The notes under the pieces are model-generated. The model worked only from the letters and a program-made list of their open reading frames with translations. It ran no database searches and had not been told where the DNA came from. Made by a program: the position numbers and the translations under genes. Source: Chlorocebus sabaeus (lineage: Eukaryota; Chordata; Mammalia; Primates; Cercopithecidae). Taken from it: a stretch of 64,000 nucleotides of DNA. Position 1 is the first letter of the stretch; the number at the start of each line of letters is the position of its first letter. The DNA lies in contig NC_132923.1 in the NCBI RefSeq assembly GCF_047675955.1, positions 85,781,637 through 85,845,636 of the forward strand. Reading direction: 5' to 3'. Positions 33,491-44,218 of the stretch are shown piece after piece.

Positions 33491-35250
33491 AAAAATAATG
33501 AGAATTTTTAGTAAAAGTTTTAAGGGACTCTAGGTTTAAGATTGAACTCTATTTTATGCCGCACATTTAAATGTTGAAATACATAGCTTTTATTTTCATT
33601 TTGACTTTTTGGTGCTGTTTTATTTTTAAGTAACAGGGAGTCTTTTCATGCCATAATTTTAAAATAATAAATTAATAAGGTCAATGAATTAATGATCCTG
33701 TGCTATGTAAATGTTTAATGTTTACACATTAAAAACTTAATTATTTTCTGTTATTTTCCCCTACATTTACTCTATATGAAGTTTAAATTCCAAAGTGTTT
33801 CACCCCTAACTTATTTTAAGACCTGGCTTTCATCACTTTCTTTTTGCTCACCCCAAACGCAACAATTTCCTTGCTTAACCAACTTAACTTATGCATCTGG
33901 AATTGCAACACAAAGGTCCCAAAACAGTACTTAAGAAACTGTGATTTATACTTAATGTGTTACAGGTGGCTTCTTAGGAAAAATGCTTATTTCTAATGTC
34001 ATTAAAATGATAAATTCCTAAATTCTCAAGTTCTATTTCTGTTAAAAGTTTACTATGGATCATTTTCTTCCAAATTTGGGTTTGCATACACATTCCCAAA
34101 TATTTTTGACCTTATGTTTACAAGAGCAAAATTACTATTAAAATTCTAGTAGAAGTAAATGGATATTAACAAATTCAGCAATAGAATTTCCTGCTATCAA
34201 AACATCATAAGTTGTTTAGACTAATCTATGCCAGACTCTATAACATATTCTAGAGATTATCTGGCTAAAACATTTACATTAGGTCACTATCAAAATCAAG
34301 AGGAATATAATGGATAAGGCAATCTCAAATATAAATTATCACAAAATAAGCAACTACAATAGATTTTAACATTGAATTCTGAGAGATTAACTAGCAGCCA
34401 ATTTGTGTCCTTTGAGAATTTTAGCTCAGTTTCTAGTTTTTAAAAAGTGGTTTACAATGAAATAAATGTGATAATCATGTCTTAAAAACACATTTGACTA
34501 TACCTTTGCTAAGTTAATGTTTTCCATTTAAAAGTTACTTTAAAAATGTAAAGACCAAACATGATTTCTAGTAGTTTTGGTGTGTTACTGAAAACATCTG
34601 TTGGTTTAAAGGAAAAAAGTGTATTGACCTATGGTAACACAACTAGGCTGAATTTTAGGTATATATTTATTTGCCAATTAAATATCCATCATTTCAGTAT
34701 AAAAGATAATCCTGTATAACTGTTGTGGTGATATTTTAGGAACATGTATTTTTGATAATTATTAAATGAAGATGGTTCTTTTCCAAATTTTAACTATGAT
34801 AAATGAGCTTTAAAAGTGCTATGAAGACAGCCATTTCTATATTTTCCAGTGTTTAATGCCATTGTACTCCTGATGGATGAGCATATGAACAAGCTGTGTT
34901 AGCTTAATTTGCCCCAGTTTTCCTTGTTCTCATGGCTACTCTTAAGGAAAGAGAGTAGATCTACCGATTGTTGGGCCTGCCGTGGACAGAATTTTCTATC
35001 CAGTATTTAGGTCACTTGGCTGATAAAATGGTTTCTGGGATTACTAACAATTTTCTGTTTGAATGTCTCCCTGTAACCAAAGAAAGTAAATTTAGTACCA
35101 TCTTTGCAATATTCAAATCCACAATAATGGGATTGTGTCTTCTGAGCCTGTGGAGCATAGAAAAGCCCCAATCTACTACTGAACATGTAGGAGAAACTCA
35201 ATATAGAACCAACTAGGATTTTCCCTAATTGTTTTCTTGTTCCGACACTT
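33491..35250. other. Longest stretch without recognised elements
   Basis: AT-rich sequence with no gene, RNA or repeat that I can name. The segment 34900-35220 is less AT-rich and contains an 82-codon frame (34968-35216), but its start context, composition and protein text match nothing I know. Confidence 0.5.
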
Positions 35251-35254
35251 AGAA

Positions 35255-35780
35255 AAACTCTTATTGTGCCTACTTTATGTCAGATCCTATGCTATGTGTT
35301 AATAATATTTTAAAAACAAAACAAAAATGCCCATTCTCAAGGACTTTGTAATCTAGTGAGAATCAGAAAAATAAGAAAAGCTTTTAATACAGTTTGAAAA
35401 TGCTATAATAGGGTGCTAAAAGAACAAAGCAAAGATGTGCTTAATTACACCTGAGATGGCTTGGGAAGGTTATCTGGATAAGGCAATGACTGAATTAAGA
35501 TGCAAAATTTTGTGGAAATTACTAGGGAACATTTAGGGTAAAATAAGAGGGTGGTAAGTATATCCCAAGCAAAGAACACATATGCAAAGGCAAAGAGGTT
35601 AAAGAGTGTGTGGTATATTATTAAAAAACACTAAATACTTTGGTATAGCCAGTAAACAGAGCTTATTGTTAGAGTGCAGAAATATTTCTGGAAAGGCAAA
35701 GTCCAGGTCAAGAAGTGTTTTCAATAAAATCCTATGATTTAAAATTTTATTCTGAATATGACACGTTGTTAGACAGTTTT
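35255..35780 (-). repeat. L2 LINE 3' end, antisense, plus adjoining ancient repeat
   Basis: GCCTACTTTATGTCAGATCC and AAGGACTTTGTAATCTAGTG correspond to the antisense L2 3' end (consensus ...CACCTACTATGTGCCAGG... and ...GGAGCTTACATTCTAGTG). The following part (AATGACTGAATTAAGATGCA, CATATGCAAAGGCAAAGAGG) resembles a dispersed mammalian repeat that I cannot name. Confidence 0.55.
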
Positions 35781-35799
35781 GTAGTAGCCAATACTACCA

Positions 35800-37176
35800 T
35801 TTTCTGAGGTGATATGAGATACACATACAGCAAAGTGTGTTAAGTCTAAAACTCTATGAATGGAAATATGTAAACACCTCTGTAACTACCACTCAGATTA
35901 AAATATTGAACATTTCTAGCACTCCAAATTCTCTCATGCCTCTTTCTTATCTGTAACTATCCTTCATCCAGACAACCATTATTCTAACTTATATTACCAT
36001 GCATTAATTTTTGCCTTCTCTCATACTCTTTCTAAACTTAAAAAAAAATTATTCTTTCACTCAACATAATATTCATGAGATTCATTCATGTCAATACATT
36101 GCAGTAGTAGGTGTGTTTTTCTTATTGCTGGGTAGTCTCTAGTATGGTTTTGCCAGTTTGTACATTCTACTACTCACTGACATTTGGATTGTTTTCGTTT
36201 GTTTGCTACAATAAAATAAAAATACTATAAATGTTCTTTGCATATGTTAGTATGTTGTTTGAATTCATATATGCATTCAGTTCTTTAGAGTGGGTTCTTT
36301 TGGGGTGAATTGGATTTCTGGGCTTAGTAGATACTGCCAAAAAGTTTTCTAAAATGATTGTACCAATTTATACTTTCATCATCAATGTATGACTTGTAAT
36401 TGATCTACATTTTCTCCAATACCTGGTATTCTTAATTTTTTCATTACTAGTTATTCTGGTGGGGTGTGATATCTCATTGTAGTTGTAAGTTGCATTTCCC
36501 TGATGATAATGATGTGGATACTTACTGGCCACTTGAATATCTTCTGTTAGGAGGACCTGTTCAATTCTTTTGTCCATTTTAATGTTTAAAAAATGTTTTT
36601 TTAAATCTTATTTGTAGGAATTCTGTATAAACTCGGGATACATACAAAGGCTATATGTATGTATTGTGAATATCTTCTCTGCATTGTTGCCTTCCTTTTC
36701 ACTCTCTTACTGCTGGTTTTTTGTTTGTTTGTCTGTTTGCTTTAGATGAAGTTTCGCTCTTATTGCCCAGGGTGGAGTGCAGTGGCACAATCTTGGCTCA
36801 CTGCAACCTCTGCCTCCTGGGTTCAAGCAATTCTGCCTCAGCCTCCTAAGTAGGTGGGATTACAGGTATCTGCCACCACACCTGGCTAATTTTTTGTATT
36901 TTTAGTAGATATGGGGTTTCACAATGTTGGCCAGGCTAGTCTTGAACTCCTGACTTCAGGTGATCCACCCACCTTGGCCTTCTTACTGGTGTTTTTGATT
37001 AATTAAAGCTCTTAATGAAGCTCAATTTATTAATTTTTATTTTACAGTTAGTGTTTCTTTGTATCCTGATTAAATCTTTGTCTACAACAAGATCATAGAG
37101 ATATTCTTCTATGTTTTTCCTCCATAAACTTTATTGTTTTGTCTTCACATTTAGATTCATGATTCATCTCAACTAT
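35800..37176 (-). mobile_element. Ancient L1M 3' region, antisense
   Basis: Antisense L1 text: CACTCAACATAATATTCATG, TTGTACCAATTTATACTTTC, GATATCTCATTGTAGTTGTA, TTGTCCATTTTAATG. An Alu at 36733 interrupts it. Confidence 0.65.
36733..36980 (-). mobile_element. Alu, 5'-truncated
   Basis: An antisense Alu ending at CCACCTTGGCC, lacking the first ~45 bases of the element; tail TTTGTTTGTTTGTCTGTTTG. Confidence 0.85.
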
Positions 37177-37477
37177 TTTTTTTTTTTTTTTGAGATGGAG
37201 TCTCGCTCTGTTGCCCAGGCTGGAGTGCAGTGGCCGGATCTCAGCTCACTGCAAGCTCCGTCTCCCAGGTTTACGCCATTCTCCTGTCTCAGCCTCCCTA
37301 GTAGCCGGGACTACAGGCGCCTGCCACCTCACCTGGCTAGTTTTTTTGTATTTTTTAGTAGAGACGGGGTTTCACCGTTTTAGCCAGGATGGTCTCGATC
37401 TCCTGACCTGGTGATCCTCCCGTCTCGGCCTCCCAAAGTACTGGGATTACAGGTGTGAGCCACCGCGCCCGGCCTAA
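37177..37477 (-). mobile_element. AluYR-like young Alu (Old World monkey diagnostic)
   Basis: Reads GTGGCCGGATCTCAGCTCAC, then GCAAGCTCCG, TTTACGCCATTCTCCTG and GCCACCTCACCTGGCTAGTT, the cercopithecid AluYR pattern, followed by TATTTTTTAGTAGAGACGGG and CACCGCGCCCGGCC. Low divergence. Confidence 0.92.
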
Positions 37478-37612
37478 TTTTTGTATTTTTAGTGAAGACA
37501 GGGTTGCACCATGTTGGCCAGGCTGGTCTTGAACTCCTGGCCTCACGTGATCCACCTGCCTCGGCTTCCCAAAGTGCTGGGATTACAGGCATGAGCCACT
37601 GTGCCCAACCTA
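37478..37612 (-). mobile_element. Older Alu left monomer adjoining the AluYR
   Basis: TAATTTTTGTATTTTTAGTG to GAGCCACTGTGCCCAACC is the 5' half of an older Alu. Its right monomer is absent on the far side of the AluYR, so part was lost or replaced when the young Alu arrived. Confidence 0.8.
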
Positions 37613-38600
37613 TCTCACTTTATTCTGAAGAAAATTTTTTCTTGGTATAGAATTCTAGGTTGGGAATTTTTTTCTTTTAGCAAACAAATGATGTCATTCA
37701 ATACTCTCTGTTGCTTCTGCTGAAAAGTCAGTTGGAAATCTTATTGTTGCTCTTTTAAAGATAATGCTTCCTTTTTTTCTAGCTGATTTTAAGATTTTAG
37801 TTTTTTATCTCTGATTTTCAGAAGTTTTACCAAATTGTATCTGGGCATGGTAATTTTTGCATTTATCCTGAACTTCTTGAATATGTATTTTATTTAATAT
37901 ACATGTATTTTTTGAGACAGGGTCTCACTCTGTTGTCCAAGTTGGGTGTAGTGGTGCAATCATGGCTCACTGCAGCCTCAACTTCCTGGGCTCAGATAAT
38001 CCTCCCACCTCAGCCTTGCGAGTGTCTGGGACCACAGGTGCACACCACCACACCCAGCTAATTTTTTTGTTGTTGTTGTTGCTTTTTAGAAGAAGTGGGG
38101 TTTCACCATGTTGCCAAGGCTGGTCTCAAACTCCAGAGTTCAAGCAATCCACCTGCACTGGCCTCCCAAAGTTCTGGGATTATATGTGTGAGCCTCTGCA
38201 CCTGGCCTGATATATTTTTTAAATCAATTTCAGAAAATCCTTGGCCATTATTTCTTTAAATATTGCTTCAGCCCCATTCTCTTTCTCTTCTCTATTCAAA
38301 ATTCCAATTATATATGTTAGATCATTTGTCTCTGTCCTGCATGTCTTTTATTACTGTTGTTTTTCTCATTCTTTTTTCTTTCTATGCTTCAGTTTGAATA
38401 TTTTTATTGGACCTGTCTTTGTGTTCACTAGTCTTTCTAATATGTCCTTAAACCCATTTGCTTAGTTTATTGTTTCATTTCTGGATTGTTCATTTGATTC
38501 TTTTAAATAAATTTTAATTCACTCCATATTTTCACTCTACTTTTTCACCTACTTTTAAATCTCTTCTTCGATTATTATTTTTTAAAATTTGTAATAGTGA
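37613..38600 (-). mobile_element. Ancient L1M ORF1-region sequence, antisense
   Basis: TGGTATAGAATTCTAGGTTG, GAAAAGTCAGTTGGAAATCT, CAAATTGTATCTGGGCATGG and CCATTATTTCTTTAAATATT match antisense L1 ORF1-type text. Interrupted by an AluJ at 37903. Confidence 0.6.
37903..38207 (-). mobile_element. AluJ
   Basis: An antisense Alu with J-type CATGGCTCACTGCAGCCTCA and a (TTG)n linker. Confidence 0.87.
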
Positions 38601-38615
38601 TTTTTAATTTCTAGG

Positions 38616-38747
38616 GGCCAGGAACAGTGGCTCACTCCTGTAAATCACAACACTTTGGGAGGCCAAGGCACGCTGGTCACTTGGGGCCAGGAGTTCGAGA
38701 CCAGCCTGACCAACATGGCGAAACCCCATCTCTTAAAAAAAAAAAAT
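38616..38747 (+). mobile_element. Truncated Alu / left monomer
   Basis: An Alu 5' half (GGGGCCAGGAACAGTGGCTC to AACCCCATCTCTT) passing straight into an A-rich tail. Confidence 0.8.
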
Positions 38748-39797
38748 TAAAATTAAAATCTTTGTCTGCCAATTCCACCATATAGATCATGGGTGGATTT
38801 GGCTCTGTTTGTTTTTTATGTTGATTATTGAAGTCCTTTTTCTTCCTCCTATATGCATTATAATTTTAACTATATGCATACATTGTATAGAGTAGAAAGT
38901 ACAGGTGATATTATTTTCCCCCAGAGATGGTGCAAACTTTTCCTTGCTAACTAGATGTGGTAAGGTGAAAATCAGCACATCCAATCTGGAATTGAGCTAG
39001 GTTGGAGCTGAGGTATAGTTTTAATGAAACTTAGTTCACCCCTGATTTATCTCTGTTCCTTAGAGGTGACCCTTCTGAGCTTTTGGTTGAAAGATTGGTA
39101 GGTCGGAAGTACTTGCCTACTGTAGGGAAAACCTGAAATACCAATGGAAATTCATCTGTCCTTCAGAGATTTGAACACCATGAAATCACAAGACATTTTA
39201 CTCTGCGTTTCCAGCCAGCACCATGCTCAAGTGTGACCATTTCAGGCTTCTGATTGAAAGCCTCGTGAGTCCCTGTCTCCTCAGCCTTTTTCTGTGCTTT
39301 GGAGTTTTAAACTTAATTCTTCCGTGCTTCTCTCCCCATGCAGTTTTACAATCTGGCAGATTTCTTAAGAAGGGAGACCTGTTGTGTATTTGTTGCAGGA
39401 CCATTCACTTTATTTTAGCAAGGCTCTTTGTCTTCTAAGCGTCATGAAATTTCACTCTGCCTTCCTGACCCAGGCCCACCAGCTTCCTGCTTCACTCTGT
39501 GACAAAATGTCCCATGTGATAAACTGGTGGCACATTTGTGGAACCTTTAAATTCCAATCCATTATGCCGGCCCGTGTAGTTGTGAAATTCTCTTCTGTTT
39601 CTTTCCCCCAGGAGAGTCCTTCTTATTAGGCCAAGCCCAATTCCTCAGTCTGTGCCTAGAACAAGATAGTATGAGAAAAGAAAGTAGTTATTGCCAGCTT
39701 ATCTAGAAAAAAAACTCTTCCTGCTGAAATTTTAATTCATCTAAATGAATGAACACTGATGTATTGAAAAATGTTTTTTGTGATCTTTCTTTTTCTT
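38748..39797. other. Unassigned stretch
   Basis: Less AT-rich than its surroundings from about 39000 to 39640. Open frames at 39223-39438 and 39384-39629 (plus strand) and 39198-39404 (minus strand) overlap one another and have no recognisable motif. Part could be a decayed L1 5' region or LTR; I cannot assign it. Confidence 0.45.
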
Positions 39798-40099
39798 TTC
39801 TTTCTTTTTTTTTTTTTTTCCAGACAGTCTCACTGTATCGCTCAGGCTGAAGGGCAGTGGCACAATCTTGGCTCATTGCAACCTCCACCTCCTGAGGTCA
39901 AGCAGTTCTCCCACTGCAGCCTCCTGAGTAGCTGGGATTACAGGGGCATGCCACTATGCCTGGCTAATTTTTGTATTTTTAGTAAAGACAGAGTTTTACC
40001 ATGTTGACCAGACTGGTCTTGAACTCCTGGCCTCAAGTGATCCACCTGCCTTGGCCTCCCAGAGTGCTGGGATTACAGGCGTGAGCCACTGTGCCCAGC
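39798..40099 (-). mobile_element. AluS
   Basis: An antisense Alu with a CTTT/T-rich tail. Confidence 0.88.
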
Positions 40100-40129
40100 T
40101 TTATCTTTTTTTCTAGTTGTTGAAGCAGA

Positions 40130-40440
40130 ATATTTGTCTATTTTCCTACTATAGCCTATCTACAAGATGAATTATAGTGATTTAAAGTGAATTTTCCATA
40201 TTACTAATTAAGTAGAGCTGTTCTCATATATCTGTTGGGCATCTGGATTTCTCTTTTTGTGAAATATATGTTAAGTTTTTGCCTCCTTTTTTCTACTAGG
40301 TTGTTTAGTTTTTATTGATTTGAAGGAGCTTTTTATATATTCTTCTGGAATGGTTCTATTTTAAGTTTTATATATTACAAATATCTCCTCCCCCTCTGTG
40401 AATTTTTTGTTACTTTTCTGTCAGTATGTAATACATCATA
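40130..40440 (-). mobile_element. Ancient L1 fragment, antisense (weak)
   Basis: TTTTGCCTCCTTTTTTCTAC, TAGGTTGTTTAGTTTTTATT and AGGAGCTTTTTATATATTCT resemble antisense L1 text. Up to 40640 nothing else is recognised. Confidence 0.45.
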
Positions 40441-41184
40441 ATAAAAAAGGTTAAAAATATTTTGGGAGATGTTGAGATTGAGATACCTGTGGCCTATCCA
40501 GTGCTAATATCTGGACCATGGATGTAGATTTGGGAGTATACCTGACACTTTATGAATTGCCTCAAATTCTTCACTATTCTTCCTGACCATCAGCTGCTTG
40601 CTTTGCCCCAGTGGCTGCATCAGTGGCCAGTGTGTCTATTTGATGCTTCTCTCTTTTCTTCTTTATTAGTCTGGCTAGTGGTCTAGCTATTTTGTTAATC
40701 TTTTCAAAAAACTATCTCCTAGATTCATTGATTTTTTGAAGGGTTTTTCGTGTCTCTATCTCCCTCAGTTCTGCTCTGATCTCAGTTATTTTTGTCTTCT
40801 GCTAGCTTTTGAATTTGTGTGCTCTTGCTTCTCTAGTTCTTTTAATTGTGATGTTAGGGTCTCGATTTTAGATCTTTCCTGCTTTCTCCTATGGGCATTT
40901 AGTGCTATACATTTCCCTCTAGACACTGCTTTAGCTGTGTCCCAGAGATTCTGGTATGTTGTATCTTTGTTCTCATTGGTTTCAAAGAACTTATTTATTT
41001 CTGCCTTAATTTCATTATTTACCCAGTAGTCATTCAGGAGCAGGTTTATTCAGTTTCCATGTAGTCGTGCAGTTTTGAGTGAGTTTCTTAATCCTGAGTT
41101 CTAATTTGATTGCGCTGTGGTCTGAGAGACTGTTTGTTATGATTTCTGTTCTTTTGCATTTTCTGAGGAGTGTTTTACTTCTAA

Positions 41185-41803
41185 TTATGTGGTCAATTTT
41201 AGAATAAGTGCCATGTGGTGCTGAGAAGAATATTCTGTTGATTTGGAGTGGAGAGTTCTGTAGATGTCTATTAGGTCCACCTGGTCCAGAGCTGAGTTCA
41301 AGTCCTGAATATCCTTGTTAATTTTCTGTCTCGTTGATCTGTCTAATATTGACAGTGGGGTGTTAAAGTCTCCTACTGTTATTGTGTGGGAGTCTAAGTC
41401 TCTTTGTAGGTCTCTAAGAACTTGCTTTATGAATCTGGATGCTCCTGTATTGGGTGCATATATATTTAGGATAGTTAGCTCTTCTTGTTCCATTGATCCC
41501 TTTACCATTATGTAATGCCCTTCTTTGTCTTTTTTGATCTTTATTGGTTTAAAGTTTGTTTTATCAGAGATTAGGACTGCAACCTCTGCTTTTTTTTTGC
41601 TTTCCATTTGCTTTGTAAATATCCCTCCATCTCTCTATTTTGAGCCTATGTGTGTCCTTGCACGTGAGATGGGTCTTCTGAATACAGCACACTGATAGGT
41701 CTTGACTTTGTATCCAACTTGCCAGTCTGTGTTTTTTAATTGGGGCATTTAGCCCGTTTACATTTAAGGTTAATATTATTATGTGTGAATCTGATCCTGT
41801 CAT
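41185..41803 (-). pseudogene. L1PA ORF2 endonuclease-domain fragment
   Basis: Starts at ATG 41803 (MTGSDSHIIILTLNVNGLNA). This is the apurinic-type endonuclease that nicks target DNA for LINE-1. The conserved CCIQETHLT motif reads CCIQKTHLT here, replacing the catalytic glutamate (Glu43 in human L1) with lysine. A frameshift near 41600 moves the continuation to the frame 41185-41607, which retains GDFNTPLS. Decayed ORF2 text continues to about 40645. Confidence 0.88.
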
Positions 41804-41866
41804 TATGATGCTAGCTAGTTATTTTGCCCGTTAGTTGATGCAGTTTCTTCATAGTGTTGATGGTCT

Positions 41867-42890
41867 TTACAATTTGGTATGTTTTTGCAGTGGTTGATAC
41901 CGATTTTGCCTTTCCATATTTAGTGCTTCCTTCAGGAGCTCTTGTAAGGCAGGCCTGGTGGTGATAAAATCTCTCAGCATTTGCTTGTTTGTAAAGGATT
42001 TTATTTCTCCTTTGCTTATGAAGCTTAATTTGACTGGATATGAAATTTTGGGTTGAAAATTATTTTCTTTAAGAATGTTGAATATTGCCCCCTACTATCT
42101 CTGGCTTGTAGGGTTTCCGCAGAGAGATCCAATGTTAGTCTGATGGGCTTCCCTTTGTGGGTAGCCCAACCTTTCTCTGTGGCTGCCCTTAACATTTTTT
42201 CCTTCGTTTCAACCTTGGTGAATCTGACGATTATGTGTCTTGGGGTTGCTCTTCTCAAGGAGTATCTTTGTGGTGTTCTCTCTATTTCCTGAATTTGAAT
42301 GTTGGCCTGTCTTGCTAGGCTAGGAAAGTTCTCCTGGATAATATTCTGAAGAGTGTTTTCCAACTTGGTTCCATTCTCCTCGTCACTTTCGGGTACACCA
42401 ATCAAACGTAGGTTTGGTCTTTTCACATAGTCCCATATTTCTTGGAGGTTTGTTCATTTATTTTGATTCTTTTTTCTCTAATCTTGTCTTCACACTTTAT
42501 TTCATTAAGTTGATCTTCAATCTCTGATATCCTTTCTTCTGCTTGACTGATTCGGCTATTGATACTTACGTATGCTTCACAAAGTTCTCATGCTGTGTTT
42601 TTCAGCTCTATCAAGTCATTTACGTTCTTCTCTAAACTGGTTATTCTAGTTAGCAATTCCTCTAACCTTTTTTCAAGGTTCTTAGCTTTCTTGCATTGGG
42701 TTAGAACGTGCTCCTTTAGCTCAGAGGAGTTTGTTATTTCCCACCTTCTGAAGCCTACTTCTGTCAATTTGTCAAACTCATGCTCTGTCCAATTTTGTTC
42801 CCTTACTGTCGAGGAGTTGTGATCCTTTGGAGGAGAAGAGGCATTCTGGTTTTTGGAATTTTCAGGCTCTTTGTGCTGGCTTTTCCTCAT
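41867..42890 (-). pseudogene. L1PA ORF1 pseudogene
   Basis: ORF1p is the RNA-binding chaperone of the LINE-1 particle. The frame begins at ATG 42890 (MRKSQHKEPENSKNQNASSP), carries the coiled-coil segment, and stops early at 42588-42590. The RRM and C-terminal part is open at 42025-42426 (RPNLRLIGVPESDEENGTK, RRATPRHIIVRFTK) and diverges after ETLQARDSRG. The original stop (after YQPLQKHTKL) is at 41867-41869. The overall length is not a multiple of three, so indels are present. No functional protein is expected. Confidence 0.88.
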
Positions 42891-44218
42891 CTTCGTGGAT
42901 TTATCTACCTTTGGTCTTTGATGTTAGTGACTTTCAGATGGGGTTTTTGTGTGGACGTCCTTTTTGTTGATGTTGATGCTATTCCTTTCTGTTTGTTTTC
43001 CACAGTTTTCCTTCTAACAGTCAGGCCCCTCTGCTGCAGTCTGTTGCAGTTTGCTGGAGGTCCACTCCAGACCCTGTTTCCCTGGGTATCACCAGCAGAG
43101 GCTCCAGAACAGCAAAGATTGCTGCCTGTTCCTTCCTCTGGAAGCTTCGTCACAGAGGGGCACCTGCCAGATGCCAGCCAGAGCTCTCCTGTATGAGGTG
43201 TCTGTCCACCCCTGCTGGATGGTGTCTCTCAGTCAGGAGGCACCGGGGTCAGGGACCCACTTGAGGAGGCAGTCTGACTCTTGGCAAAGCTCGAGCGCTG
43301 TGCTGGGAGACCTGCTGCTCTCTTCAGTGCCAGTAGGCAGGAACGTTTAGGTCTGCTGAAGCTGCACCCACAGCCTCCCCTTCCCTTAGGTGCTCTGTTC
43401 CAGCGAGATAGGAGTTTTATCTATAAGCCCCTGACTGGGGCTGCTGCCTTTTTTTCAGAGATGCCCTGCCCAGAAAGGAGGAATCTAGAGAGGCAGTCAG
43501 GCTACAGCGACTTTGCTGAGCTGCAGTGGGCTCTGCCCAGTTCAAACTTCCCAGTGGCTTTGTTTACACTGTGAGGGGAAAATCACCTACTCAATCCTCA
43601 GGAATGGCGGACGCCCCTCCCCGCACCAAGCTCAAGCATCCCAGGTCAACTTCAGACTGCTGTATTGGCAGCGAGAATTTCAAGCCAGTGGATCTTAGCT
43701 TGCAGGGCTCTGTAGGGATGGGATCCACTGAACTAGACAACTGGGTTCCCTGGCTTCAGCCCCCTTTCCAGTGGCGTGAATAGTTCTATCTCGCTGGGGT
43801 TCCAGGCGACACTGGAGTGTGAAAAAAAGACTCTTGCAGCTAGCTTGGAGTCTGCCCAAATGGCCGCCCAGTTTTGTGCTTGAAACCCAGGGTCCTGGTG
43901 GTGTAGGCACCTGAGGGAATGTTCTGATCTGCGGGCTGTGAAGACCGTGAAAAAAGTGTAGTATCGGGGCCAAAGTGCACAATCCCTCACGGCTTCCCTT
44001 GGCTAGGGGAGGGAGTTCCCCGACAATTGGCGCTGAGGCAGTGCCCCACCCTGCTTTGGCTTGCCCTCCGTGGGGCTGCACCCATTGTCTAACCAGTCCC
44101 AGTGAAATGAGCCAGGTACCTCAGTTGGAAATGCAGAAATCACCCTCCTTCTGTTTTGATCTCACTGAGAGCTGCAGACCGGAGCTGTTCCTATTTGGCC
44201 ATCTTACCAGCCACCTCC
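42891..44218 (-). promoter_or_regulatory. L1PA 5' UTR (internal promoter region)
   Basis: The complete L1 5' UTR. In LINE-1 this region drives sense transcription (here leftward) and can also drive antisense transcription outward (here rightward past 44218). Whether this old copy is active cannot be told from sequence. It explains the several overlapping open frames in this GC-rich block, which are not genes. Confidence 0.75.
44197..44205 (-). promoter_or_regulatory. YY1-type site at the L1 5' end
   Basis: AAGATGGCC on the minus strand, 14 bases inside the element's 5' end, the position of the YY1 site that sets the LINE-1 start point. Confidence 0.7.

Larger units (their letters stand above)
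40645..44218 (-). mobile_element. L1PA element with intact 5' end, 3' two-thirds missing
   Basis: Read on the minus strand it starts at 44218 with GGAGGTGGCTGGTAAGATGG, the normal L1 5' end including a YY1 site. The GC-rich 5' UTR (44218-42891), ORF1 (42890-41867), the inter-ORF spacer and the start of ORF2 (from 41803) follow. The match ends near 40645, where ORF2 text for RPLARLI-like residues gives way to unrelated DNA. There is no ORF2 C-terminus, 3' UTR or poly-A. The ORF1 N-terminal half is of an older L1PA type (roughly L1PA6-8, from memory). Confidence 0.9.

Noticed and set aside
42780..43783. Several overlapping GC-rich open frames
   Set aside because: They lie antisense to the L1 5' UTR and ORF1 start; they are by-products of L1 sequence, not host genes.
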